Shown here: in pieces, positions 18,298 to 26,970 of the stretch
Layout: the number at the start of each line of letters is the position of its first letter
Position numbering within the stretch: the stretch's first letter is position 1
Assembly (NCBI GenBank): GCA_028281535.1
Contig: JANQJS010000034.1
Coordinates: forward strand, 1-38,101
DNA: 38,101 bases
From: Sedimentisphaerales bacterium
GTDB taxonomy: Bacteria; Planctomycetota; Phycisphaerae; Sedimentisphaerales; SM23-30
Direction: 5' to 3'
Made by a program: the position numbers and the translations under genes
The notes under the pieces: generated by a model
Told to the model about the DNA's origin: nothing
What the model saw: only the letters and a program-made list of their open reading frames with translations
The model's database searches: none

Positions 18298-20139
18298 TTA
18301 TTCCCACATGGATTTTAATTCATAGACCTCCAGCTGATTTACTTTAGTTTTTCTTGCTTTAGAAAATACTTTGATCTCTGAAGGTTGACCAACCAAATAC
18401 GCCCCCATTGGAAAATAATAGTTCCCATGATTTGCAAAAACCTCGACGAAGGTTCGATCGACTAATATTTCAATGAATATTTTTCCATTCTCTGGCTCAA
18501 GCTCTGCCTTATGAGGTATTGAAAATCTGGGCAATTCATTCTGTAAAGATCGCCTAAAAGCATCTGAGTAATCATCAAAATCAAAACGGTGATCGGGCCC
18601 AAGACACACTAATTCATTATTTTGAAGATGATAAGAAATCTTAAAACCATTAATCACTAATCCAAAAGACATTAACGCATGCCTTTCTTTAATATCATCT
18701 TCATCCTCTTCTTCGTCAACAGCTTCATTTTCATTAATGATTTCATCCATAGAAAATTCAGCCTTTATATGCAATAAATCCCCTTGAACACCTTTCAAGA
18801 TTTTAGTTCCAGTCACTCCATTATCAAACGTAAAACGATGTTTTTTCTTATGCAGCTTCTCAATTTCGCGTACAGGCTCTGCAAACATTCGCACTCCTTT
18901 ATCGGTTGAACGAAGTGACAATTCTACAGGAAACGTAATGAGCTGATTAAAAGGCATTCCTGGCAAAGGCACTGTCCCCCATCCCATCATAATACGACGT
19001 CCATCTTCTTCGGGAATATCACTAAATGTTTGCGAGGCATAAAATGCATTGCCATAGTTAAACTTGATTTCTTCGGTTTCCGGTTTGAAGGCTTCACCAT
19101 CAAATGAACCTATATAATACTCTCCAGACGCGCCATAAGTGATCCATTTCATATTTTGTTTATTTCCATCGACAGGCAACTCAAACAACTCCGGACATTC
19201 ATGAAAACTTTTTAAACGACTGGTTTTTGTCCACTCTTTTAAATCATCAGAAGTAAAAAAATCCATCTCATTTTCTTCAACATAAAGAACCATGACCCAT
19301 TTTTTCGTGGGCTCATGCCAAATCACTTTAGGGTCTCGACTTGCCCCTCTAATATGACCAATAATGGGATTGTCTTCATACTTGGTAAATGTTCTACCCC
19401 GATCATTACTATAAGCAACCGCCTGAGTAAATTTCTCTCCTTTGGACCAGGGATTCGCTCCTCCGGCATAGGTATAGAAACAAAGTATCGGCTTTTCTTT
19501 TCCCGCTTGAAACCCACTGACATTCTTGTGATCAACAACAGCTCCCCCCGAAAAAATGGTTCCATATTGATCTGGATGAATCGCATCTCCCAATTCCTCC
19601 CAAAAAACCAGATCCTTACTGACCGCATGCCCCCATGTCATATTACCCCATGGCCAACCATATGGATTATGCTGATAAAACATGTGATATTCACCATCAT
19701 AATAAACCAATCCATTGGTATCATTCACCCAACCACGCTTTGTTGTATAATGGAATTGCGGACGCAACTTTTCTTTATATAGTTTATCTTGACCTGGAAA
19801 GGTATTCCCCTGAAATATGGCTGCGAAACCTTTATCGACCCCCTCATTTAAATCTTCAACTGTTAATTTAACTATTTTCCCATGAAATTCTTTTAGCTCG
19901 AGATAAACCCAATAATCAGGCTCTGTTTGATTTGAAAGACGCATTTGCATTTGACGCATCCGCTTGCCATCAACCGTCAAATCTAACACATTCATAGGAG
20001 CATCATAGCTAACGGGTAAATTCAAATACTTTTTTGAACAATTAAATTCACGGGAGGAAGATGTAAGCTGTGAAGCATTTAAGGTGCAACAAAATAGAAC
20101 AATAAAAACAAGTGCGATTTGATTTCTCAGTAAGGACAT
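18298..20139 (-). CDS. Secreted GH32 fructan hydrolase (levanase/inulinase/invertase type)
   Basis: 613 residues. A signal peptide (NQIALVFIVLFCCTLNAS) precedes an N-terminal beta domain (about 30-115) resembling DUF4980, then the five-bladed propeller and a C-terminal beta-sandwich. Catalytic residues are D140 in WVNDTNG (nucleophile), D269 in RDPK (transition-state stabiliser) and E314 in HECPEL (acid/base). The nucleophile motif reads NDTNG where most family members have NDPNG. An acidic insert (NEAVDEEEDEDDIKER) interrupts the C-terminal module. The enzyme releases fructose from beta-fructosides; levan, inulin and sucrose cannot be told apart by eye. GGAGAT lies nine bases before the ATG. 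It opens the GH32-MFS unit. Confidence 0.94.
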   Translation of the reverse strand: MSLLRNQIALVFIVLFCCTLNASQLTSSSREFNCSKKYLNLPVSYDAPMNVLDLTVDGKRMRQMQMRLSNQTEPDYWVYLELKEFHGKIVKLTVEDLNEGVDKGFAAIFQGNTFPGQDKLYKEKLRPQFHYTTKRGWVNDTNGLVYYDGEYHMFYQHNPYGWPWGNMTWGHAVSKDLVFWEELGDAIHPDQYGTIFSGGAVVDHKNVSGFQAGKEKPILCFYTYAGGANPWSKGEKFTQAVAYSNDRGRTFTKYEDNPIIGHIRGASRDPKVIWHEPTKKWVMVLYVEENEMDFFTSDDLKEWTKTSRLKSFHECPELFELPVDGNKQNMKWITYGASGEYYIGSFDGEAFKPETEEIKFNYGNAFYASQTFSDIPEEDGRRIMMGWGTVPLPGMPFNQLITFPVELSLRSTDKGVRMFAEPVREIEKLHKKKHRFTFDNGVTGTKILKGVQGDLLHIKAEFSMDEIINENEAVDEEEDEDDIKERHALMSFGLVINGFKISYHLQNNELVCLGPDHRFDFDDYSDAFRRSLQNELPRFSIPHKAELEPENGKIFIEILVDRTFVEVFANHGNYYFPMGAYLVGQPSEIKVFSKARKTKVNQLEVYELKSMWE

Positions 20140-20171
20140 AATTTGACATCTCCAATAAGTAAAATAGCGGA

Positions 20172-20197
20172 TTTACTATTAGTTAATACAAATTATA
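20172..20197 (-). promoter_or_regulatory. GH32 -10 box and operator-like sequence
   Basis: On the minus strand TATAAT (20192-20197) is followed after two bases by GTATTAACTAATAGTAAA (20172-20189), which contains the palindrome TATTA-GT-TAATA. The -35 region is poor, suggesting activation. GTATTA next to the -10 box is shared with the fructokinase promoter. Confidence 0.4.
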
Positions 20198-20305
20198 CAC
20201 CTTTCAGATAAGATAATAGCCAACAAACGCTTATTTTGACATAAATTCTATGATATCGTTAAAATTTTACTTAAATAAATGTCAATACGACTATTACATA
20301 AAAAA

Positions 20306-20338
20306 AGCCCCAGGCTAACAGACATTAGCTCCAGGGCT
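20306..20338 (-). terminator. Intrinsic terminator after the dehydrogenase gene
   Basis: The imperfect stem AGCCC/GGGCT, with inner CTAA/TTAG pairs, is followed on the minus strand by a run of seven T (20300-20306). It separates the dehydrogenase from the GH32 unit. Confidence 0.7.
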
Positions 20339-20364
20339 CTATTATATCTAAGATATATACCAGC

Positions 20365-21402
20365 TTAGTTTAAATCGATGATCACTTTCAGGCTTCTTTC
20401 ACCTTCTTCATCAATGTAGTCATAAGCATCCTTATATTGTTCGAATGGGAAACGCTTGGTAATGAGCGGTTCGCAGAGAACATCGCCTGACGAAATCAAT
20501 TCGACGGATTTTTCATAGTCTTCGTGTTTGTACATCAGGGTACCGATCAGGGTTAGTTCACGGTCCTGCAGGCCTGCCAAGTCAACAACTGGTGGTTTTG
20601 TGAAACAAGCAACGACGACAATTTCGCTACCTTTGTTAATCGTTTCGACGATGCCATCCAGGGCTACTTGGACACCGGCACATTCGAATGCCAGATCATA
20701 ACCATCATCGCCAAAAACACGTTTGACGCCATCGGCGAGAGATTCGTTTTTAGAATTACTGACGCCATCTATTTTGCATTCAGTGGCCTTTTCCAGTCGG
20801 AAATCACTGATATCGGTGATCATGACTTTTTTAGCACCATAAGCTTTAGCAACCTGAGCCACCAAATTACCAATAGGCCCAGCACCTGTCACCAAAACAT
20901 TTTTACCTTTAACTTCAGTGGCACGGTTCATGGCATGCACAGTCACTGCAACCGGCTCAACCATGGCACCCTGATCATAGGTAAAATTATCTGGCAGAGG
21001 AATGACGCGATCTTCGGTGGTAATGAAATAATCTTGAGCCACACCAGGAGCCTGGAAACCTTCTACGCGAAGTTTATTGCAAATGTGGTAATCGCCACGA
21101 TCACATGGTGGACAACTGGGACAGACAATCTGAGGACGTGCGGTTGCCTTCATGCCGGGTTTGACTTTAGTGACGCCTTCACCGACTTCGACAATTTCAG
21201 CGGAATATTCATGGCCCTGAATCAGCGGGTACATTTCCGGCGGTACAGTGGCATGTGTGCCATGAAAAACATGAATATCTGATCCACAGACACCGATTTT
21301 TTTAATATGAAATTTAACTTGCCCAGGGCCAACGGTGGGCTCATCAACGCTATCATTGAACTCAATTTCACCGGGTTTGGTCATCACTGCCTGTCGCATC
21401 AT
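20365..21402 (-). CDS. Zinc-dependent alcohol/polyol dehydrogenase (sorbitol dehydrogenase-like MDR)
   Basis: 345 residues of the medium-chain dehydrogenase family. Catalytic zinc ligands are C39 (GVCGSD), H64 and E65 (GHEYSAE). The structural zinc lobe is C94-x2-C97-x2-C100-x7-C108. The NAD(P)-binding fold is marked by VLVTGAGPIGNLVAQVAKAYGA. The family includes sorbitol, xylitol, L-idonate and threonine dehydrogenases, and substrate cannot be decided by eye. Next to fructan and fructose genes, a polyol-to-ketose reaction (for example sorbitol to fructose) is plausible. It has its own terminator and is divergent from the symporter gene. The ATGATG start leaves a one-codon ambiguity. Confidence 0.9.
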   Translation of the reverse strand: MMRQAVMTKPGEIEFNDSVDEPTVGPGQVKFHIKKIGVCGSDIHVFHGTHATVPPEMYPLIQGHEYSAEIVEVGEGVTKVKPGMKATARPQIVCPSCPPCDRGDYHICNKLRVEGFQAPGVAQDYFITTEDRVIPLPDNFTYDQGAMVEPVAVTVHAMNRATEVKGKNVLVTGAGPIGNLVAQVAKAYGAKKVMITDISDFRLEKATECKIDGVSNSKNESLADGVKRVFGDDGYDLAFECAGVQVALDGIVETINKGSEIVVVACFTKPPVVDLAGLQDRELTLIGTLMYKHEDYEKSVELISSGDVLCEPLITKRFPFEQYKDAYDYIDEEGERSLKVIIDLN

Positions 21403-21909
21403 CGTTTTACCTCATCTTTTCTAACTAGTGGTTATTCACTTTACTAAACTGTAAACAGCTCTCTCTGAATGGCTTACAACGGGGTTGCCGAAATCACCTA
21501 AATCCGTGAAAGTCTATTGTTTACAGTATTTTACCATTTTTTCCTAAGAGGTATCATCATATCACTTTTTGATGATTGGATCAAATACTATTGCCCTGCT
21601 CCAATTGAAATACTCAATTTGCAGCCCACGAACGCAGATTTTTTGCTGGACAGAAATTCAATCCTATGCTAAAAAAATACCCCTAAGCATTTGCTATATT
21701 TGGAGATATAAAGTTTTGAGACCTAACTCCCCTATAGCACATGGCAAATCGTCGAACAATACAGTAAGTAGTTAAGAGTGTGTAGTGTCAGAAAAATATA
21801 TCTCTGGCTTTTCCAGTGTAGGATATGAGATCTTTTTTGAGCCAGTGGGCAGATATATTCATAACAAAATCATGGAGCAAGTTCGTAATAAATTGGAAAG
21901 GACAGAAGT
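21403..21909. other. Divergent intergenic region, dehydrogenase / symporter
   Basis: About 500 bases between two divergent genes with no convincing coding sequence. It holds a distant inverted repeat (21448-21527). A ribosome binding site (GGAAAGGACAG) precedes the symporter ATG. A small reading frame at 21569-21775 has no recognisable product. Confidence 0.4.
21448..21527. promoter_or_regulatory. Two 10-bp inverted half-sites, candidate looping operator pair
   Basis: ACTGTAAACA (21448-21457) and its exact reverse complement TGTTTACAGT (21518-21527) are 60 bases apart, upstream of the dehydrogenase and within the divergent region. Exact 10-bp complementarity at this distance could mark two sites for one regulator. 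Confidence 0.35.
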
Positions 21910-23631
21910 ATGTTTGAAGGACTAAGTACATTTTCTTCTATGTTAGCCCAATCAAATAATTTCAGTACATTAGATACTGGAATTGTTATCGGGTACATTA
22001 TTTTTATATGTGCCCTGGGTGTTTGGGTTGGTTTCAAGAAAAACACATCGAGCTCAGATCTCTTCTTAGCAGGACGATCTCTTAGCTGGCCAGTTATTGG
22101 TATCTCATTGTTCTGTGCCAATATCTCTTCAATCCACCTCGTTGGCCTTGCTGCCGAAGGTTACAATACAGGGATGCCTGTCGGTAACTTTGAATGGGGT
22201 GCCGCATTCTGCTTGATCATACTTGGTCTCGTTTTCGCTCCTTTCTATTTCAGAAGTAAACTTCAAACTCTCCCTGAATATGTTGAAAAACGTTACAGTG
22301 CTGCGACGCGTACGATCCTGGGTGTTATTTTCATTTTATCCGCATTGCTTGTCCATATTGGCATCAGCCTATATGCGGGGGCAAAACTGATGAATGAATT
22401 CTTTAACATCAGCATTAACATGTCCATTATTATGATTTCAGTTGTCACTGCCGTATACACCGTTGTGGGTGGTCTTAAAGCGGTTATGATCACCAACGTT
22501 GTCCAGGTGATTATTCTTCTTGCAGGTTCGATCTCTTTAACTTATTTGGGCTGGCAACGACTTGAAGACATTGGTATCACCAGCTGGGAGCAACTTAAAA
22601 CATATGTTTATCCAGATATTGAGCCAGGTGTGCTAACCCCCGTCGTAAATGAAACAACCGGCAAACGTAATGGGTTTTCATGGCTCTGTGTGCTTGTCGG
22701 CTATCCTGTTCTAGGTATCTGGTATTGGTGTACCGACCAAACCATTGTGCAAAATATCCTGGCAGCCAAGACCGAAAAAGATGGTCGTGATGGTGCGATC
22801 TTTGGTGGTTTTATGAAAATTCTACCTGTGTTCTTAATGGTTCTACCAGGTGTTATGGCTTACGCCCTATTCAAAGACAAAATTGGCACAGACAACAATG
22901 CTACCCTAACGGTACTTATGCAGGAGTTATTACCGTCAGGCTTTTTAGGTTTATTTGCTGCTGGACTCATTGCGGCTTTGATGAGCACCGTTGCCGCAGC
23001 ATTAAACAGTACTGCAACACTTGCCTCATCTGATATTTTGAAACGATTAAAACCAGATACTCCAGATAAAACACTGGTTACAGTCGGCCGTATTACTTCT
23101 GTCATTGTTATTTTACTGGCGATGGCATGGTCAACCCAGGGAGCTCGTTTTGATAGTATTTTTGAAGCCATTAATAAAATTCCAATGATGTTTGCCCCTG
23201 CTATTACGACTATTTTCTTAATGGGTGTCTTTTGGAAACGTGGAACCAAGCAAGCTGCAATCCTAACCCTCTTACTCAATATGGGTGTTGGTATTGTTTA
23301 TCTACTCTACGACATTCCAATCATCCAAACAACACAAGATGAAACAGGAAAATGGGTAGGACTATTTGCTTACGGATGGGACCTTCCATTTATGTTAGTT
23401 GGTGGTATATTCTTTGCAGGCTGTTTAATATTCTATATAGCCGTCAGCTTGATGACACCAGCACCCGATCCAGCAAGCCTGAAAAATTTAGTTTGGGAAC
23501 ACCCACTAGAATTTATCAAACAAGGAAAAATCGAAGGTATTACAGACCCAAGAATTATGGCATTGCTACTATTAATAGTTATGGCTATTCTTTATTCTGT
23601 TATGGGCTTCTATACCCCTCCAACACCCTAA
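21910..23631 (+). CDS. SSS-family (SLC5/SGLT-like) sodium:solute symporter
   Basis: 573 residues with about 14 hydrophobic helices. Family landmarks are YIIFICALGVWVGFKK, the DLFLAGRSLSWPVIGISLF segment following helix 1, the SSIHLVGLAAEGYNTGM region, LPEYVEKRYSAATRTILG, and GLFAAGLIAALMSTVAAALNS, the sodium-site helix of SGLT-type proteins. It couples sodium entry to uptake of a sugar or related solute. Its position beside a polyol dehydrogenase and the fructan genes suggests a sugar or polyol. GGAAAGGACAGAAGT precedes the ATG. A strong bidirectional terminator follows. Confidence 0.93.
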   Translation: MFEGLSTFSSMLAQSNNFSTLDTGIVIGYIIFICALGVWVGFKKNTSSSDLFLAGRSLSWPVIGISLFCANISSIHLVGLAAEGYNTGMPVGNFEWGAAFCLIILGLVFAPFYFRSKLQTLPEYVEKRYSAATRTILGVIFILSALLVHIGISLYAGAKLMNEFFNISINMSIIMISVVTAVYTVVGGLKAVMITNVVQVIILLAGSISLTYLGWQRLEDIGITSWEQLKTYVYPDIEPGVLTPVVNETTGKRNGFSWLCVLVGYPVLGIWYWCTDQTIVQNILAAKTEKDGRDGAIFGGFMKILPVFLMVLPGVMAYALFKDKIGTDNNATLTVLMQELLPSGFLGLFAAGLIAALMSTVAAALNSTATLASSDILKRLKPDTPDKTLVTVGRITSVIVILLAMAWSTQGARFDSIFEAINKIPMMFAPAITTIFLMGVFWKRGTKQAAILTLLLNMGVGIVYLLYDIPIIQTTQDETGKWVGLFAYGWDLPFMLVGGIFFAGCLIFYIAVSLMTPAPDPASLKNLVWEHPLEFIKQGKIEGITDPRIMALLLLIVMAILYSVMGFYTPPTP

Positions 23632-23661
23632 GCCTTAACAAGAAACCTTGAATAAAAATAA

Positions 23662-23691
23662 AACCCGCAAGACAAAATAGTCTTGCGGGTT
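23662..23691. terminator. Strong bidirectional intrinsic terminator
   Basis: AACCCGCAAGAC pairs perfectly with GTCTTGCGGGTT around a 6-base loop. T-runs follow on the plus strand, and A-rich sequence gives T-rich sequence on the minus strand. It serves both the symporter and the convergent LamG gene. Confidence 0.9.
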
Positions 23692-23738
23692 TTTTATTTC
23701 TATTAATAATCCTAATTCTTCGTGAGAAAACTTACTGA

Positions 23739-26393
23739 CTACGGCAGTTTGCCACCAGGTACAAATTCAATTAGTAATGGTTCTGTAGCATTGATGTCTA
23801 ACCAAATGATACAATCCGTGGTCCTGAGTCCTTTGCGATAACCGACTCGATACTCTTTACCTTTGCTAATTGGTTTATTATTTATCTTTAATTCAACATC
23901 CCGATGCCCCCAATTTTCTATTACAAGTGCCGGCTCACGAACAGGGGTATCCGAATTAGCGACAAGCTTTATGTTCAATGGCACTCGTGTTTTTTTATTT
24001 AATCGGGAAATTTTATAAGCACTTTCTGTCGGGTCATAACCCTGATTTTCATAAAACCCAGTCGCCATCTTACCACCCAATAACAATAAGACAGGTGGGT
24101 CAATCCACGATTCAGCAATATCTATCAATTGCGTGATAGGTTTATCCGTTAGCCCAACCAACATAACCTTCGTCAAGTGTTGCTTATCAATATTATAATA
24201 TGGCCAGTAAAATCCACCAAAACTTATAGGCCAAGGCCTGGATTGACCAGGAACAATATCGCTTCTAGTTCGATCTTGAGCCACAGGCCATAAATCCAAT
24301 TCCTCAACATCTGGATCAAACATATTAAACTCATAAAAAGGCATAAGCGTACTATTATTTTCATTCATAATAATAGAGTATGGCTTATACTTTGATTTTA
24401 AATTTATCATTTGAATGCTAGGATTAAATATAGAGGCATCCAGTGTATTTGAGACAAAACGTTTCTGCTGGCTATCATATTTCAAAATCCTATCCGTTTC
24501 TTCAGACATATTCATAACAGTAACAAATTCGCTCTCAATAACATCATCGATGTTAGTCCCTGGAAAAAATATCATCATCGGATCATGATAATAGAGCAGT
24601 TCATTCGAATTCTCATCTATTGGATTTAAGTATTCACTCAGCTTTGAATACCAAAAGACAATTTTTCGAACACACAGCCCATTTGGATAAATCGTATAAA
24701 ACTCATCTACCCAACTGCCCCAATCTGTTTTGTCTTCAGGCCAAGTAAAATGATAATTCTCGTCAATAGGCAAATACCGCCAATGTACAACACAACGTGC
24801 ATCAGAATTTTCTAAAACTTGTACATTCGAATAACGGCTTTGGGTATCATTTAACACAGAATCATTACGTACCACCACAGAGCCATGCGTAAACAACAAC
24901 TCATTTTCGGTCACCCAATAGGGCATACGGGAAAGACCTCGCCAGAAGATCATTTTATAATCAAACCGATCAAATTGAATCACCAGGTCATTTCCAGATA
25001 TGGATCGCCACGTTGCATCCCATTTCAAACCATATTTCAACGATGTTGGATATGCCCCAAATGGCCCTTTACCTTCGGGTCCCACAGGAAAAGTTAATGG
25101 GATTCCTGAATGAAATTGAAGAATTTCAGATTCCCATTTTATCAATTCATTTAAGTTAAGTTGATCAATTGATTTAATTCCTGAAAGATACTCTTTCACA
25201 CGCTTAGCCAATTTACCATATCGATCAACATATGCTAACCATTCTTGATCTGATTCATCTTTTTCTTCACTTAAATAATTAATTTCATTTCGAACAAAAG
25301 ACATAAGGCCCAAGAGAACATCATTATAGATATAGGTTGAATGAAATAACTCATGAATTTTTTTTAATTTTTCAAAAGAGTTAATTTCCTCAAATAATGT
25401 TTCCTCATAATTTTCATAGTCCAAAATATTTTTGATAAATGGTTGATACCGACTCCCCAGTTCATCAAATCTGCCAGGCTCCCAATCATCTTGCCAAATT
25501 TTACTATTGATTTCACGGGCGATTTGTCGTTGTATGGCCGGGGTATTAAAATCATTTTGAATCAGAGAAAAGATTAAGCTTGAATCATCCTGATTAAATT
25601 CTAAATGATTTAATGAAACATAATCAAAGACCTGATCAAAATTTAATGCTTTTCCTTTTTTACCATCGACATAGGGCGCTCCTTTTAAGCTGCCATGATT
25701 TTCATTACCAGAAAAATCAAAAACATCAGAATCAAATTTCCAATACCCCACAAGCCCCTTCGTCGGCCTGCTCGATAATTGAGAGAGCTCTAAAATTTCC
25801 TGATCTGTCAGCCTCCGATTATAAATCCCAAGTTCATCTAATATCATATCGCTGGTCATAGCATTTTCTGGAAAATCCAGGGTACCATCACCTATTTTTG
25901 GGATATGACCTTTAATATCTGGTTTTGCCATGTTATTAAATGACCCAGAACCAATCTTTTCTCCATCAAGAAAAAAATCATAAGGCTCTATACCTGTCAA
26001 AGCAACATGATGCCATTGACCATCATTAATATCCTGGTCAGTGATAATGTTCCCTACCCAACCAACATCATAGGTTAATTTGCCTTCGAAAATAAAAAAG
26101 CATTTCCCCTGGATATCCCATCTTTCAGGTGCTTTGTTAAATATAACACCATAGTCCGAAGTTGTCTTGATCCAGGTTTCTATGGTAAATTCTGAAGCAC
26201 CAAAATCTGGCAACTGCATTTTTGGGATATTTACACCATTTTGCCGCATCCGTGTTTCACGTGAAACAATCAACGTTTCAAGAAAACTATCCTTCTTATC
26301 ATAATACGCTGGACTTTGAGCTTGCAAAGCTTGCCCAACAGACAAACTGACAAACAAGAATGACAATACAATTAATTTTTCTGAAATTTTCAT
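23739..26393 (-). CDS. Large secreted LamG-domain protein with unknown C-terminal domain (paralogue 1)
   Basis: 884 residues from the ATG at 26393, which places a signal peptide (MKISEKLIVLSFLFVSLSVG) at the N-terminus. The frame is open upstream to 26534, but that part has no signal or homology. A LamG/concanavalin-like domain follows (FTIETWIKTTSDYGVIF ... DGQWHHVALTG ... YNRRLTDQEI). Next is an isolated first half of another LamG (GLVGYWKFDSDVFDFSGNEN). Then comes a helical, charged stretch of about 170 residues absent from its paralogue. The C-terminal ~400 residues (IFWRGLSRMPYWVTENELLF, LENSDARCVVHWRY, DWGSWVDEFYTIYP) are shared with the protein at 27932-30115. The function is unknown; glycan binding or degradation is a guess from context. 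Confidence 0.8.
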   Translation of the reverse strand: MKISEKLIVLSFLFVSLSVGQALQAQSPAYYDKKDSFLETLIVSRETRMRQNGVNIPKMQLPDFGASEFTIETWIKTTSDYGVIFNKAPERWDIQGKCFFIFEGKLTYDVGWVGNIITDQDINDGQWHHVALTGIEPYDFFLDGEKIGSGSFNNMAKPDIKGHIPKIGDGTLDFPENAMTSDMILDELGIYNRRLTDQEILELSQLSSRPTKGLVGYWKFDSDVFDFSGNENHGSLKGAPYVDGKKGKALNFDQVFDYVSLNHLEFNQDDSSLIFSLIQNDFNTPAIQRQIAREINSKIWQDDWEPGRFDELGSRYQPFIKNILDYENYEETLFEEINSFEKLKKIHELFHSTYIYNDVLLGLMSFVRNEINYLSEEKDESDQEWLAYVDRYGKLAKRVKEYLSGIKSIDQLNLNELIKWESEILQFHSGIPLTFPVGPEGKGPFGAYPTSLKYGLKWDATWRSISGNDLVIQFDRFDYKMIFWRGLSRMPYWVTENELLFTHGSVVVRNDSVLNDTQSRYSNVQVLENSDARCVVHWRYLPIDENYHFTWPEDKTDWGSWVDEFYTIYPNGLCVRKIVFWYSKLSEYLNPIDENSNELLYYHDPMMIFFPGTNIDDVIESEFVTVMNMSEETDRILKYDSQQKRFVSNTLDASIFNPSIQMINLKSKYKPYSIIMNENNSTLMPFYEFNMFDPDVEELDLWPVAQDRTRSDIVPGQSRPWPISFGGFYWPYYNIDKQHLTKVMLVGLTDKPITQLIDIAESWIDPPVLLLLGGKMATGFYENQGYDPTESAYKISRLNKKTRVPLNIKLVANSDTPVREPALVIENWGHRDVELKINNKPISKGKEYRVGYRKGLRTTDCIIWLDINATEPLLIEFVPGGKLP

Positions 26394-26970
26394 TTGGCTT
26401 ATTTTCAGAATTCGACCCTTATAATCAAACATTAAGACATTAAACATCAACACACTTCTCCAAATCCTAAGGTCAGCTTTCATGCCCTTATTGCGAAATG
26501 TACATGAAAACCGTGACATATGTTTTTTCGACATCGTGACCTTGAAACTACACTACTAATTTTTAAACCACAGCTAATTCAATAGATATGAGCATTATAA
26601 GGACTCACATCGAGGATCCAATTTGGATAATTTGTTCGGGTAAATATATTATCGGACAATAACTTTACTTTAATTTTGGCTAGTACTACAAAGAGCAAAA
26701 CACGAAGTGCGCACTCTGAGTCAGTATTAATTTATGCGTGAATAGATATTGCATAGGTCATGCAATAGGTGACTATCTTCATAAGACTCCACTGTGAAAA
26801 AAATCTTACAAAAATTCTGTATATTAATACACATCTTTTTCACTATTTTAGCATTTTTTTATCCCTAATGCAAGGATTTGATTCTACCCAGAAACCCACT
26901 TTTTAACGAATCATGCAATACTATCAGGAAAATACCTATAGCCTGGAGATCCATACAAATACCATAAATT
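26394..26970. other. Long intergenic region with two palindromes
   Basis: About 580 bases upstream of the LamG gene with no convincing coding sequence; the first 140 bases are open in the LamG frame but unlikely to be translated. It contains the perfect palindromes AGTGC-GCACT (26706-26715) and TATTGCAT-N5-ATGCAATA (26747-26767), which may be operators. No terminator with a T-run was found for the mutarotase gene. Confidence 0.35.

Noticed and set aside
20668-21282. Long plus-strand open frame (204 codons) opposite the dehydrogenase
   Set aside because: It lies wholly antisense to a well-supported dehydrogenase and encodes no recognisable protein.
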